Below are positions 8,218 to 16,604 of a stretch of DNA of 64,000 nucleotides, piece by piece (position 1 is the stretch's first letter; every line of letters begins with the position of its first letter). The notes under the pieces were generated by a model. It was not told the DNA's origin. It saw only the letters and a list, made by a program, of their open reading frames with translations, and did not search any database. The stretch covers positions 682,001-746,000 of the forward strand of contig NZ_CP131131.1 of the NCBI RefSeq assembly GCF_033705735.1, given 5' to 3'. The DNA is from Shinella zoogloeoides (GTDB lineage: Bacteria; Pseudomonadota; Alphaproteobacteria; Rhizobiales; Rhizobiaceae). The translations under genes were made by a program, and so were the position numbers.

Positions 8218-9291
8218 ATGGCAAGAGGAAACGGGCGCAATTCGGACAGGCAGGGCAGCGGACGCCCGACCATGACGGATATCGCGCGCATTGCCGGCGT
8301 TTCGCAGTCCAGCGTTTCGCTCGTGCTCAATGAGATGTCGGGTTCGCGCATCTCGCCCGAAACGCAGCAGAAGGTGCGCGAGGCTGCTCATAAAATAGGT
8401 TATAAATTACCCGCGACGCGCGGCCCTGTCGCCGCCGCGCCCGCCGTCGAGAAGGATACCATAGCCTTCATCGTCGACGAAATCTCCACCAGCCCCCATC
8501 CCGTCGTCAGCCTCGACGGCATCCGTGACCATGCCTTCGAGCAAGGGCTGCTCGTTTCCGCCCATGCCACGCGCTCCAATCCGGATCTGGAGGCGGCCGT
8601 GCTGCGCTCGGTTCTGCGCGACCCGTCGATCGCCGGCGTCATCTATGCGACGATCTTCACGCGCAAGGTCTCGGTGCCCAAGGCGCTGAAATCCATCCCG
8701 ACCGTCCTCCTCAACTGCTACTGCGAGCCGCGCCAGCATGTGGCGATCGTGCCGGGCGAGGTGGCGGGCGGTTTTGCCGCGACGGCGCATCTGACGTCGC
8801 TTGGCCACAAGCGCATCGGCTTCATCAACGGCGAACCCTGGATGGACGCGGCGATGGATCGCCTCAAGGGCTACAAGCAGGCGCTCGCCACCGCCGACAT
8901 CGCCTTCGACGAGAGCCTCGTGCGCGACGGCGACTGGCTGCCGCTGCGCGGCTACGAGGCGGGCCTCGAGCTTCTTTCGCTGGACAATCCCCCGACGGCG
9001 ATCTTCTGCGGCAACGACCTGATGGCCATCGGCGTCATGGAGGCGGCGCAGGAAAAGGGGCTGCGCGTGCCGCACGACGTCTCCGTCATGGGCTACGACG
9101 ACCAGGAACTTGCCCGCTACACCCACCCGCCGCTCTCGACGCTGGTGCTGCCGAACTACGAGATGGGCCAGAAGGCGGCCGAAATCCTCATCGACATGGC
9201 GATCCACGGCAAGCAGATGCGTCCCATGACCATCAAGGTCGATGGGCCGCTGGTGGTGCGCGAAACCACAGGCGCCACCCGCAAAAGCTAG
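8218..9291 (+). CDS. LacI-family transcriptional regulator
   Basis: 357 aa from the ATG at 8218, which has AGGGA upstream; the longer frame from 8158 would overlap the probable operator. LacI HTH near residues 17-40 (TMTDIARIAGVSQSSVSLVLNE) with hinge segment SPETQQKVREAAHKIGYK, then a periplasmic-binding-like effector domain (GHKRIGFINGEP, PTAIFCGNDLMAIGVMEAAQ, VSVMGYDDQELARYTHPPLSTL). Divergent from the YtfQ-type sugar operon, which it probably represses until the imported sugar binds. Confidence 0.93.
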   Translation: MARGNGRNSDRQGSGRPTMTDIARIAGVSQSSVSLVLNEMSGSRISPETQQKVREAAHKIGYKLPATRGPVAAAPAVEKDTIAFIVDEISTSPHPVVSLDGIRDHAFEQGLLVSAHATRSNPDLEAAVLRSVLRDPSIAGVIYATIFTRKVSVPKALKSIPTVLLNCYCEPRQHVAIVPGEVAGGFAATAHLTSLGHKRIGFINGEPWMDAAMDRLKGYKQALATADIAFDESLVRDGDWLPLRGYEAGLELLSLDNPPTAIFCGNDLMAIGVMEAAQEKGLRVPHDVSVMGYDDQELARYTHPPLSTLVLPNYEMGQKAAEILIDMAIHGKQMRPMTIKVDGPLVVRETTGATRKS

Positions 9292-9296
9292 CCGCC

Positions 9297-9998
9297 CTAT
9301 TCGAACAGGTCCGGATTGTCGGCCTCGATCTGCGGCAGGTCGGCCAGGATGCCGTTGAGGTGGCTGCGCATGGCGGCCTCCGCCGCGTCGGCGTTGCGCG
9401 TGTCGATGGCGTCGATGATCGCCTCGTGCTCGGCGATCAGCCGGGTCATGGAATCGGGATGGCGGAGCTGGAGATTGCAGACCCGGTCCATATGCGCCTT
9501 GATGTCCGATATGGCGCTCCAGGCGAGGCCGCAGCCCGCCCCCTCGGCAATCGCGATGTGGAACTGCTCGTCCTCGCGGCGGAAGGCATTGTGGTCGTGC
9601 GCCTCCATCGCCGCCTTCTGGCGGGAAAGGATCGTGTCGATCCTGCGCCGCGTCCAGCTGTCGAAAGCCTCGCTGGCGCGGCGGGCGACGGCGGTCTCCA
9701 GCGCTTCCCGCACGAAGCGCGCCTCCATCATCTGCCGCGCCGAGATGCGCACGACGACCGTGCCCCGGTTGGGGCGGATATCCACCAGCTTCGATTTCCC
9801 GAGCGCGATCAGCGCCTCGCGCACCGGCTGGCGCGAGACGCCCATGCGGGTTGCGATTTCCTGTTCGGAAAGCCGCATGCCGGGGGCGAGCTCCAGGCGG
9901 ATGATCAATTCCCGCAGGTCGCGCTCGACCTGCGCCGCCGCGGTTTCGCCGGTGTCGATCTTGAGGGATTCAAGGTTCATCTCTTTTGCCGCCGTCAT
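9297..9998 (-). CDS. GntR-family regulator, FCD domain
   Basis: About 233 aa from the ATG at 9998; ATGs at 9980 and 10025 are alternatives. An N-terminal winged HTH (LSEQEIATRMGVSRQPVREALIALGKSKLVDIRPNRG begins near residue 40) is followed by an all-helical FCD effector domain. Typical metal/ligand residues are present: DEQFH, EHEAIIDAI and the C-terminal SHL. FCD regulators usually respond to organic or sugar acids, which fits the downstream uronate genes. Divergent from the aldehyde dehydrogenase that leads the kdu operon; convergent with lacI 5 nt away. Confidence 0.92.
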   Translation of the reverse strand: MTAAKEMNLESLKIDTGETAAAQVERDLRELIIRLELAPGMRLSEQEIATRMGVSRQPVREALIALGKSKLVDIRPNRGTVVVRISARQMMEARFVREALETAVARRASEAFDSWTRRRIDTILSRQKAAMEAHDHNAFRREDEQFHIAIAEGAGCGLAWSAISDIKAHMDRVCNLQLRHPDSMTRLIAEHEAIIDAIDTRNADAAEAAMRSHLNGILADLPQIEADNPDLFE

Positions 9999-10020
9999 GC
10001 GTTGACATCCATTTGAAGCC

Positions 10021-10038
10021 ACCATACAGTACCATACA
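10021..10038. promoter_or_regulatory. Candidate GntR operator: direct repeat ACCATACA x2
   Basis: ACCATACAGTACCATACAAT at 10021-10040 contains ACCATACA twice with an exact 10-bp period, that is, on the same face of the helix. It lies between the FCD-GntR gene and the aldehyde dehydrogenase start. The minus strand reads TGTATGGT twice. It is the most conspicuous repeated motif in this promoter and the likely binding site of the adjacent GntR protein. Confidence 0.45.
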
Positions 10039-10101
10039 ATTCATGCGCAACAGAAATCCGGCGGCCTGACAGCCGGATCAACAGGGAGGGGCCGGCATCC
10101 A

Positions 10102-11637
10102 TTGGCCGGCCGGAAGACGATATTGCTGTCCAATTTCATTGCACCCGATTCTCGTGACCCGCGGCTGAATATTAAATCCCGCTACCGGATGCTTGTCGAT
10201 GGCAAGTCCGTCGATGCGGCATCCGGCAGGACGATCGACCGCGTGAGCCCCGGCCATGCGGGCGTGGTCGTCGGCACCTGGCCGGAGGCTTCGGCGGATG
10301 ACGTGCGCCTCGCGATCGCGGCGGCCCGCCGGGCCTTCGATACCGGCCCGTGGCCGCGCATGTCGGGCGCCGAGCGCTCGCGCCTGATGTTCAAGGTGGC
10401 GGACCTTATCCTTGCGCATCAGGAGGAACTGGCGCTTGCCGAAAGCCTGGAGGTCGGCAAGCCGATCGCCCAGGCGCGCGGCGAGATCGGCTTCTGCGCG
10501 GACCTCTGGTCCTATGCGGCCGGTCAGGCGCGGGCGCTCGAAGGGCAGAGCCACAACAATATCGGCGATGACCGCCTCGGCCTCGTGCTGCGCGAGCCGG
10601 TCGGCGTCGTCGGCATCATCACGCCCTGGAACTTTCCCTTCATCATCGCCTCCGAGCGCGTGCCGTGGGCCATCGGCGCCGGCTGCACGGTCGTGCTGAA
10701 GCCGTCGGAATTCACCTCCGGCACCTCGATCCGCATGGCGGAGCTGGCCCGGGAAGCCGGCATCCCGGATGGCGTCTTCAACGTCGTCACCGGCTATGGC
10801 GATCCGGCGGGACAGGTGCTGGCGGAAGACCCCGGCGTCGACATGGTCGCCTTCACCGGCTCCGTGCGCGTCGGCACCAGGCTCGGCGAGATCGCGGCGC
10901 GCAGCGTCAAGCGCGTCGGGCTGGAGCTCGGCGGCAAGGGCCCGCAGATCGTCTTTGCCGATGCGGATCTGGACGCTGCGGCCGACGGCATCGCCTATGG
11001 CGTCTATCACAATGCCGGCCAGTGCTGCATTTCCGGCAGCCGCCTGCTGGTCGAGGAAAGCATCCGCGACGCGCTGATGGAGCGCCTGCTCGACATTTCC
11101 CGCAAGGTGACGTTCGGCGATCCGCTCAACGAGCGCACCAGGATCGGCGCGATGATCTCGGAGGCGCATGCGCAGAAGGTGCATTCCTATGTCGAGGCGG
11201 GCGTTGCCGCCGGCGCGGAACTGCTGCTCGGCGGCGAGAGGGTCGGCAGGGAGGCCGGGCTCTACTATGCGCCGACGGTCTTTGCCGGCGTCACGCCCGA
11301 CATGTCTATTGCCCGCGAGGAAATCTTCGGGCCGGTGCTCTCGACGCTGACCTTCAGGACGGCGGAGGAGGCGGTCGCGATGGCGAATGCCACGGAATTC
11401 GGCCTGTCGGCCTCCGTTTGGTCGACCAATCTCGAAAACGCCCTGCAGAGCATCCGCCGCATCCGCGCCGGCCGCTGCTGGATCAACAGCGTCATCGACG
11501 GCACGCCGGAACTGCCGATCGGCGGCTACAAGAAGAGCGGCCTCGGCCGCGAGCTCGGCCGCTACGGCTTCGACGAATATTCCCAGTTCAAGGGCGTGCA
11601 CGTCACGCTCGGGCGCCCGGCGCCCTGGTTCGCATGA
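10102..11637 (+). CDS. NAD(P)-dependent aldehyde dehydrogenase
   Basis: 511 aa, normal for the ALDH superfamily. TTG start at 10102 behind GGGAGGGG; an ATG at codon 30 (10189) is a fallback. Motifs: ITPWNFPF in the cofactor domain, FTGSVRVGTRLGEIA, general base in LELGGKGPQ, nucleophile in YHNAGQCC, and EEIFGPVL, PIGGYKKSGLGRE near the end. Sits between the FCD-GntR regulator and a sugar importer/uronate operon, so a sugar-derived aldehyde (for example alpha-ketoglutarate semialdehyde) is a reasonable substrate. That is inference. Confidence 0.93.
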   Translation: MAGRKTILLSNFIAPDSRDPRLNIKSRYRMLVDGKSVDAASGRTIDRVSPGHAGVVVGTWPEASADDVRLAIAAARRAFDTGPWPRMSGAERSRLMFKVADLILAHQEELALAESLEVGKPIAQARGEIGFCADLWSYAAGQARALEGQSHNNIGDDRLGLVLREPVGVVGIITPWNFPFIIASERVPWAIGAGCTVVLKPSEFTSGTSIRMAELAREAGIPDGVFNVVTGYGDPAGQVLAEDPGVDMVAFTGSVRVGTRLGEIAARSVKRVGLELGGKGPQIVFADADLDAAADGIAYGVYHNAGQCCISGSRLLVEESIRDALMERLLDISRKVTFGDPLNERTRIGAMISEAHAQKVHSYVEAGVAAGAELLLGGERVGREAGLYYAPTVFAGVTPDMSIAREEIFGPVLSTLTFRTAEEAVAMANATEFGLSASVWSTNLENALQSIRRIRAGRCWINSVIDGTPELPIGGYKKSGLGRELGRYGFDEYSQFKGVHVTLGRPAPWFA

Positions 11638-11650
11638 CCGGCTGCTTCGG

Positions 11651-11760
11651 CAGGGGCAATTCCAGCAAAAGTGTGAAACGGTTTTGCGTCCGGAATTGCG
11701 AAAAAACAAAGAGATAGGGCGTTTTCGCGTTTCGTAGAGGCGCGGAAAGGTTCCGGAGGA
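11651..11760 (+). repeat. Rhizobial palindromic intergenic repeat (RIME-like)
   Basis: The stretch contains CAATTCC (11657-11663) and GGAATTG (11692-11698) as inverted arms enclosing CAAAA/TTTTG. It continues with AACAAAGAGATAGGGCGTTT and a GCGTTTTCGCG...GCGCGGAAA second weak palindrome. I recognise the GCGTCCGGAATTGCG-AAAACAAAGAGATAG string as a dispersed element common in Rhizobiaceae intergenic regions. It lies between the aldehyde dehydrogenase and the binding-protein gene and has no coding potential. Confidence 0.55.
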
Positions 11761-11763
11761 AAA

Positions 11764-11805
11764 TCTCGGCTGGCGAAATCTTTGGTCGGAGCCCGCCAGC
11801 CGAGA
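11764..11805. promoter_or_regulatory. Perfect 12-bp inverted repeat in leader of binding-protein gene
   Basis: TCTCGGCTGGCG (11764-11775) and CGCCAGCCGAGA (11794-11805) are perfectly complementary around an 18-nt loop, about 50 nt before the binding-protein ATG at 11854. It could be the terminator of the aldehyde dehydrogenase message (no U-run follows), an attenuator for the transporter operon, or the end of the neighbouring repeat element. Confidence 0.5.
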
Positions 11806-11853
11806 CTTGGGTCTTTTGGACCCGCATTGCACATCCAAAGGGAGGATACGCAA

Positions 11854-12804
11854 ATGAGATTGACCAGGTTGAAAGCCGCAGGCCTGGCCGCGGCTGCCGC
11901 CACCATGATGGCGACCACGGCGCTTGCCGCGGACGTCAAGGCCACGATGATCATCTACCTCGATCCGAGTGTCCAGTTCTTTAATCCCGTGGTGAAGGGT
12001 GCGCAAGACGCAGCCGCCCAGTTCGGCGTCGATCTCGACGTGCAATATGCCAACAACGATCCGGTGCGCCAGAACGACCTGATCGAGAGCGCGACGGCGA
12101 GCGGCGTCGACGGCATCGCGGTCGCGATCTCCTCGTCGGACGCCTTCGACGAGAGCATCTGCGCGGCCGTCAAGGCCGGCATTATCGTCATCGGCTTCAA
12201 CAACGACGACCTCGACGGCGCCAAGGGCAATTGCCGCCAGGCCTATGTCGGCATGGATGAGTTCGCCTCGGGCTACGAGCTCGGCAACCGGATGATCAAG
12301 GAATTCGGCCTGAAGTCCGGCGATGTCGTCTTCAACCCGCGCGAAATTCCCGAGGCGAGCTTCGCCGTCGCGCGCGGCGGCGGCATCGAGAAGGCGATGA
12401 CGGAAGCCGGCATCAAGGTCGAGACGGTGCGCGCCGGTCTCGATCCAGCCGAAGCACAGAATATCATCGCCCAGTTCCTCATCGCCAATCCGAACGTCAA
12501 GGCGCTGTTCGGCACGGGGTCGGTCACCTCGACGGTCGGCGCGGGCGCCATCAAGGATGCCGGCGTCGATATCCCATTCGGCGGCTTCGACCTTGCGGTC
12601 GAGATCGTCAACGCGGTGGAGTCCGGCGCGATGTTCGCGACCATGGACCAGCAGCCCTACCTTCAGGGCTACTACCCGATCGCGCAGATCGCGCTTGCCA
12701 AGAAGTACGGGCTGACCCCGACGGATGTCGATACGGGGCAGGGCGCCTTCCTCGACAAGTCGCGCATCAGCTCGGTCAAGCCGCTGATCGGCAGCTACCG
12801 CTAA
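11854..12804 (+). CDS. Periplasmic sugar-binding protein (FrcB/RbsB-like)
   Basis: 316 aa from the ATG at 11854 with SD GGGAGGA; the open frame extends upstream to 11782 through the leader hairpin and is not coding there. Signal peptide residues 1-25 ending ALAA. Type-1 periplasmic binding fold (YLDPSVQFFNPVVKGAQDAA, SGVDGIAVAISSSDAFD, VIGFNNDDLDG, GKNV-like loop ANPNVKALFGTGSV). Leads binding protein-permease-ATPase and, downstream, kduI-kduD-kdgF. The ligand may therefore be an unsaturated or keto-deoxy uronate rather than a neutral sugar (inference from context). Confidence 0.9.
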   Translation: MRLTRLKAAGLAAAAATMMATTALAADVKATMIIYLDPSVQFFNPVVKGAQDAAAQFGVDLDVQYANNDPVRQNDLIESATASGVDGIAVAISSSDAFDESICAAVKAGIIVIGFNNDDLDGAKGNCRQAYVGMDEFASGYELGNRMIKEFGLKSGDVVFNPREIPEASFAVARGGGIEKAMTEAGIKVETVRAGLDPAEAQNIIAQFLIANPNVKALFGTGSVTSTVGAGAIKDAGVDIPFGGFDLAVEIVNAVESGAMFATMDQQPYLQGYYPIAQIALAKKYGLTPTDVDTGQGAFLDKSRISSVKPLIGSYR

Positions 12805-12815
12805 CCGGATATCGC

Positions 12816-12847
12816 GGGAACCTGCCGGCATGAACCGGCGGGTTCCC
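12816..12847 (+). promoter_or_regulatory. Stem-loop after binding-protein gene
   Basis: GGGAACC-t-GCCGG (12816-12828) pairs with CCGGC-g-GGTTCCC (12835-12847): 12 pairs with one mismatch and a 6-nt loop. It begins 12 nt after the binding-protein stop. No U-run follows, so it is more likely an RNA-stabilising or partial read-through element than a full terminator. The ATG at 12830, a possible start of the permease, lies in its loop. Confidence 0.65.
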
Positions 12848-12874
12848 CGTTCCCCAACGATCGAGTGCCAGACC

Positions 12875-13894
12875 GTGACACCCATCCTAGCCGACAGTGC
12901 CGCGCCCCGTTCGCGCACGCAAAGACAATCCCTTCTGAAGCAGATCATGGCGATGCCCGCCGGGGCGATCTTCCTCGTCTTCATGGCGTTGCAGATCGTC
13001 TGCATCGCCGGCGCGCTGATCTATCCGAACGAGTTCCGCTATCTCTCGCCGCAGAACCTGACGATCCTGATGAAGGCGATCCCCGTACTCGGGTGCCTGG
13101 CGCTCGGCGCCGGCGTGCTGATGATCGCGGGCGAATTCGACCTTTCCATCGGCTCCGTCTACACCTTCACCGCCGTCCTGATGGCAAGCCTCGTCGGGGC
13201 CGGGGTCAGCGCCTTCGTCGCTGCCCCTCTCGGCATCGTCGTCGGCCTCATGATCGGGCTTCTGAACGGCCATATCACGCTGCGCTTCGGTCTGCCGTCC
13301 TTCATCGTGACGCTCGGCGGCCTCCTGTTCTGGCGCGGCGCGGTGCTGCTCTACAACGGCGCGGTGCAGGTGCGCTTCGATCCCGAGCCGATCTTCACCA
13401 GCCTGTTTTCCGGCACGCTCCTCGGCATCAACGCGGCCTTCATCTGGATCGTGCTCTTCGTCGTCGGCTTCCATTTCCTGCTCCACCGCCACCGCTTCGG
13501 CAACCATGTCTTCGCGACGGGGGGCAATCGCGGCGCGGCCGAGGCCATCGGCATCAATACCAGCCGCGTCAAGCTGATCGCCTTCGCCATTGCCGGCGGC
13601 ATGGCGGCGATGGCGGGCATCCTGGCGACGGCCCGCGTCGGGAGCGTGCAGCCGGGGCAGGGCGCCGGCCTCGAACTCCAGGCGATTGCCGCCTGCGTCA
13701 TCGGCGGCCTGTCCCTGCGCGGCGGGCGTGGCTCGATCGTCGGCATCTTCCTCGGCGTGCTGCTGATCCACACCATCACCGACGTGCTTCTGCTGCTGCG
13801 CGCACCCGGTTTCTATCTCGACATGTTCATCGCGACGCTGATCGTGCTGGCCGCCATCTTCAACCATCTCATCGAGCGGCGAGGCGTTGCGTGA
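12875..13894 (+). CDS. Sugar ABC transporter permease (FrcC-like)
   Basis: 339 aa from the GTG at 12875. An ATG at 12830 (354 aa) sits in the loop of a strong hairpin and is less likely, though possible if the hairpin gates translation. BPD_transp_2 family: about 8-10 hydrophobic segments, GEFDLSIGSVYTFTAVL near the first third, then QAIAACVIGGLSLRGGRGSIVG toward the end. A single permease gene here implies a homodimeric channel. Its stop overlaps the ATPase start (ATGA). Confidence 0.9.
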   Translation: MTPILADSAAPRSRTQRQSLLKQIMAMPAGAIFLVFMALQIVCIAGALIYPNEFRYLSPQNLTILMKAIPVLGCLALGAGVLMIAGEFDLSIGSVYTFTAVLMASLVGAGVSAFVAAPLGIVVGLMIGLLNGHITLRFGLPSFIVTLGGLLFWRGAVLLYNGAVQVRFDPEPIFTSLFSGTLLGINAAFIWIVLFVVGFHFLLHRHRFGNHVFATGGNRGAAEAIGINTSRVKLIAFAIAGGMAAMAGILATARVGSVQPGQGAGLELQAIAACVIGGLSLRGGRGSIVGIFLGVLLIHTITDVLLLLRAPGFYLDMFIATLIVLAAIFNHLIERRGVA

Positions 13895-14625
13895 TGTCCC
13901 ATCTTCTCGAACTGCACAACATTTCGAAAAGCTTCGGCGCGCTGACGGCGCTGCGCGATCTCAGCTTCCATATAGGCGAGGGGGAGGTGGTGGGCCTCCT
14001 CGGCGACAACGGCGCCGGCAAGTCGACAACGGTCAACCTCATCTCCGGCATTCACAAGCCGACGGATGGCTATCTCAGCGTGGACGGCAGGAAGACGCTC
14101 TTCACCTGCCGGTCGGATTCGGCCGATGCCGGCATCGAGACGATCTACCAGCACACCGCGCTGGTCGACAGCCTCTCCATCACCCGCAACATCTTCATGG
14201 GTCGCGAACTGACGGACCGCTTCGGCTTCCTCCGGCAGGCCGAGATGCGCGCCATCGCCATGGAGGTGCTGCAGAACGCCGTGCATATATCCGGTATCGA
14301 CTCCCCCGATACGCTGGTCGGCAACCTGTCCGGCGGCCAGAAGCAGGCCGTCGCCATCGCCCGCGCGGTCTATTTCAAGAAGCGCGTGCTGCTGCTCGAC
14401 GAGCCGACCTCGGCGCTCTCCGTGCGCGAGACGGAGGCACTGCTGAACCAGGTGCTGAAGCTGAAGGCGGAGAACGTCTCCAGCGTGCTGGTGACGCACA
14501 ATATCTACCACGCCTACCAGGTCTGCGACCGTTTCGTGATCATGAGCCACGGCACCAAGGTCTTCGACGTCGCCAAGGCCGACACGACGATCAGCCAGCT
14601 CACCGACTACGTCGTGCTCACCTGA
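13894..14625 (+). CDS. Sugar ABC transporter ATPase, single NBD (FrcA-like)
   Basis: 243 aa, one nucleotide-binding domain rather than the RbsA-type double. Walker A GDNGAGKST near residue 37, Q-loop around YQHTALVDSL, signature LSGGQKQAVAIARAV, Walker B VLLLDEPTSAL, H-loop LVTHN. Single-NBD sugar ATPases of this kind accompany FrcB/FrcC-type importers in rhizobia. Overlaps the permease gene by 1 nt; the kduI gene follows after 25 nt. Confidence 0.93.
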   Translation: MSHLLELHNISKSFGALTALRDLSFHIGEGEVVGLLGDNGAGKSTTVNLISGIHKPTDGYLSVDGRKTLFTCRSDSADAGIETIYQHTALVDSLSITRNIFMGRELTDRFGFLRQAEMRAIAMEVLQNAVHISGIDSPDTLVGNLSGGQKQAVAIARAVYFKKRVLLLDEPTSALSVRETEALLNQVLKLKAENVSSVLVTHNIYHAYQVCDRFVIMSHGTKVFDVAKADTTISQLTDYVVLT

Positions 14626-14650
14626 TCCCCAATCTTGAAAGGCAGATGCC

Positions 14651-15493
14651 GTGACACTTTCCGTATCCGTACGCCAGGCCGTAGGACCCGAGGACGCCGC
14701 AAGGCGCAATACACAGGGGCTGCGTGACGGCTTCGTCATCGAGGGCCTGTTCCGGCCCGGCGAGGTCAACCTCACCTACAGCCATCTCGACCGCATGATC
14801 GTCGGCGGCGTGGCCCCGACCGACAAGAATCTCGAAATCGGCCATGTCGCCGAAACCGGCACGGACAGCTTCCTCGAGCGTCGCGAGGCCGCCGTCATCA
14901 ATATCGGCGGCGCCGGCACGGTGAGCGTCGGCGGCAGGGACCATTCGCTCGGTTTCCAGGAGGCGATCTATATCGGCATGGGCGAGGGCGCGCTCGGCTT
15001 TGCCAGCGACGATCCGGCGACGCCCGCGCTGTTCTACATCCTCAGCGCGCCGGCCCACCGGACCTGCCCGACGGTGCACATCACCCGCGAGATGGCAAGG
15101 AAGGTGCATCTCGGCTCGGCGGAGGAATCCAACCATCGCACCATCAACCAGTATGTCCATCCCGACGTCTGCGAGAGCTGCCAGCTTCTCGTCGGTCTCA
15201 CCATGTTCGAGCCGGGCTCCGTCTGGAATACCATGCCGGCGCATGTGCATGACCGGCGCATGGAGGTCTATCTCTATTTCGGCATGGCGGCGGCGACGCG
15301 CATCTTCCACTTCATGGGCGAACCGGGCGAGACGCGGCATGTCGTCTTGAAGAACCACGAGGCGGTGCTGTCGCCGGGCTGGTCGATCCATTCCGGCGCT
15401 GGCACCGGGCGCTACGCCTTCATCTGGGCCATGGCTGGCGACAATATGAGCTTCACCGACATGGACAAGGTTCCGATGGACGCGCTGCGATGA
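14651..15493 (+). CDS. kduI: 5-keto-4-deoxyuronate isomerase
   Basis: 280 aa, the usual KduI length. It converts 5-keto-4-deoxyuronate (DKI) to 2,5-diketo-3-deoxygluconate (DKII) in breakdown of unsaturated uronates from pectin or other polyuronides. Cupin metal site visible: MPAHVHDRRMEVYLYF gives two His and a Glu, with a further His in WSIHSGAGTGRY. Family strings NLTYSHLDRMIVGG and HLGSAEESNHRTINQYVHP are intact. GTG start at 14651 with AAAGGC upstream. The stop overlaps the kduD start (ATGA). Confidence 0.96.
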   Translation: MTLSVSVRQAVGPEDAARRNTQGLRDGFVIEGLFRPGEVNLTYSHLDRMIVGGVAPTDKNLEIGHVAETGTDSFLERREAAVINIGGAGTVSVGGRDHSLGFQEAIYIGMGEGALGFASDDPATPALFYILSAPAHRTCPTVHITREMARKVHLGSAEESNHRTINQYVHPDVCESCQLLVGLTMFEPGSVWNTMPAHVHDRRMEVYLYFGMAAATRIFHFMGEPGETRHVVLKNHEAVLSPGWSIHSGAGTGRYAFIWAMAGDNMSFTDMDKVPMDALR

Positions 15494-16245
15494 GCCTTTT
15501 CGACCTTTCCGGCCGCTGGGCTATCGTCACCGGGGCCAATACCGGCATCGGCCGCGCCATCGCCGTCGGGCTCGCGGCGGCCGGTGCGGATATCGTCGGC
15601 GTCGGGCGCTCCGCCATGACGGACACCGAGGCGGAGGTGAAGGCGGCCGGCCGGCAGTTCAAGAGCGTGACGGTGGACCTTTCCAGACCGGGCAGCGCCG
15701 CCGCCGTCATTTCCGAGGCGCTGGCTGCAGGCGCAACGCCGGACATCCTCGTCAACAATGCCGGCATCATCCGCCGCGCGGATTCGCTCGATTTCACGGA
15801 GGAGGATTGGGATGCCGTGCTCGATACCAACCTGAAATCGGTCTTCTTCCTCTGCCAGGCCTTCGCCAGAGCCGCGATAGCGGCGGGGCGGCCGGCGAAG
15901 ATCGTCAATATCGCCTCGCTGCTGTCCTTCCAGGGCGGCATCCGGGTGCCGTCCTACACGGCGGCCAAGAGCGGCCTTGCCGGCATCACCCGGCTTCTGG
16001 CAAACGAATGGGCGGCGCGCGGCATCAATGTGAATGCCATCGCCCCCGGCTATGTCGAGACGAACAACACGACGGCCCTGCGTGCCGATGCCGAGCGCAA
16101 CGCCGATATCCTGAAGAGAATTCCCGCCGGCCGCTGGGCGCGGCCCGAAGACATGGCCGGCGCGGCGGTTTTCCTCGCAAGCCCGGCCTCCGATTACGTT
16201 CACGGCGCCATCCTGCCCGTCGATGGCGGCTGGCTTGCCCGATGA
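15490..16245 (+). CDS. kduD: 2-deoxy-D-gluconate 3-dehydrogenase (KduD), SDR family
   Basis: 251 aa short-chain dehydrogenase. Cofactor motif TGANTGIGRAI near residue 14, NNAG near 90, and catalytic Ser (IASLLSFQGG), Tyr-x3-Lys (YTAAKSG). It reduces 2,5-diketo-3-deoxygluconate to 2-keto-3-deoxygluconate (KDG). Starts by ATGA overlap with kduI and ends overlapping or adjacent to the kdgF start. KDG kinase and KDPG aldolase are not in the window and would have to be supplied elsewhere. Confidence 0.94.
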   Translation: MSLFDLSGRWAIVTGANTGIGRAIAVGLAAAGADIVGVGRSAMTDTEAEVKAAGRQFKSVTVDLSRPGSAAAVISEALAAGATPDILVNNAGIIRRADSLDFTEEDWDAVLDTNLKSVFFLCQAFARAAIAAGRPAKIVNIASLLSFQGGIRVPSYTAAKSGLAGITRLLANEWAARGINVNAIAPGYVETNNTTALRADAERNADILKRIPAGRWARPEDMAGAAVFLASPASDYVHGAILPVDGGWLAR

Positions 16246-16253
16246 GAGGACCC

Positions 16254-16592
16254 ATGCAGCCCTATACGCTACCCGAAGATACCGTCTGGACCGAAGTCGC
16301 TCCCGGCAACCGCCGCGCCGTGCTGAGCCACCGCCCGGAACTGATGCTCGTCGCATTCCGCTTCGAGGAGGGGGCCATCGGCGCCCTGCATTCGCATCCG
16401 CATACCCAGGTGAGCTATGTCGCCGAAGGCCATTTCGACGTGACTGTCGACGGCGTCACCACGCGGCTCGGCCCCGCAAGCAGCTTCATCGTCGCCCCGA
16501 ACCTCGTGCATGGGGTTGTGGCGCTGACAGATGGCCTGTTGATCGACACCTTCACGCCATGCAGGCGTGATTTTCTCACTGACCAAAATTGA
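16254..16592 (+). CDS. kdgF: Unsaturated uronate linearising cupin KdgF
   Basis: 112 aa, matching KdgF (about 110 aa). KdgF opens 4,5-unsaturated monouronates to the linear 5-keto-4-deoxyuronate, feeding KduI. Small cupin with metal ligands in HSHPHTQVSYVAEGHFDVT and a later His in NLVHGV. ATG at 16254 follows AGAGGA closely; an ATG at 16242 overlapping the kduD stop (ATGA) is an alternative adding four residues. Last gene of the uronate set. Confidence 0.9.
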   Translation: MQPYTLPEDTVWTEVAPGNRRAVLSHRPELMLVAFRFEEGAIGALHSHPHTQVSYVAEGHFDVTVDGVTTRLGPASSFIVAPNLVHGVVALTDGLLIDTFTPCRRDFLTDQN

Positions 16593-16604
16593 GTGAGGCT
16601 GGTC

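Noticed and set aside
10078..13005. 975-codon minus-strand frame opposite aldehyde dehydrogenase and binding-protein genes
   Set aside because: Antisense shadow crossing several genes and the intergenic repeat; no recognisable domain.
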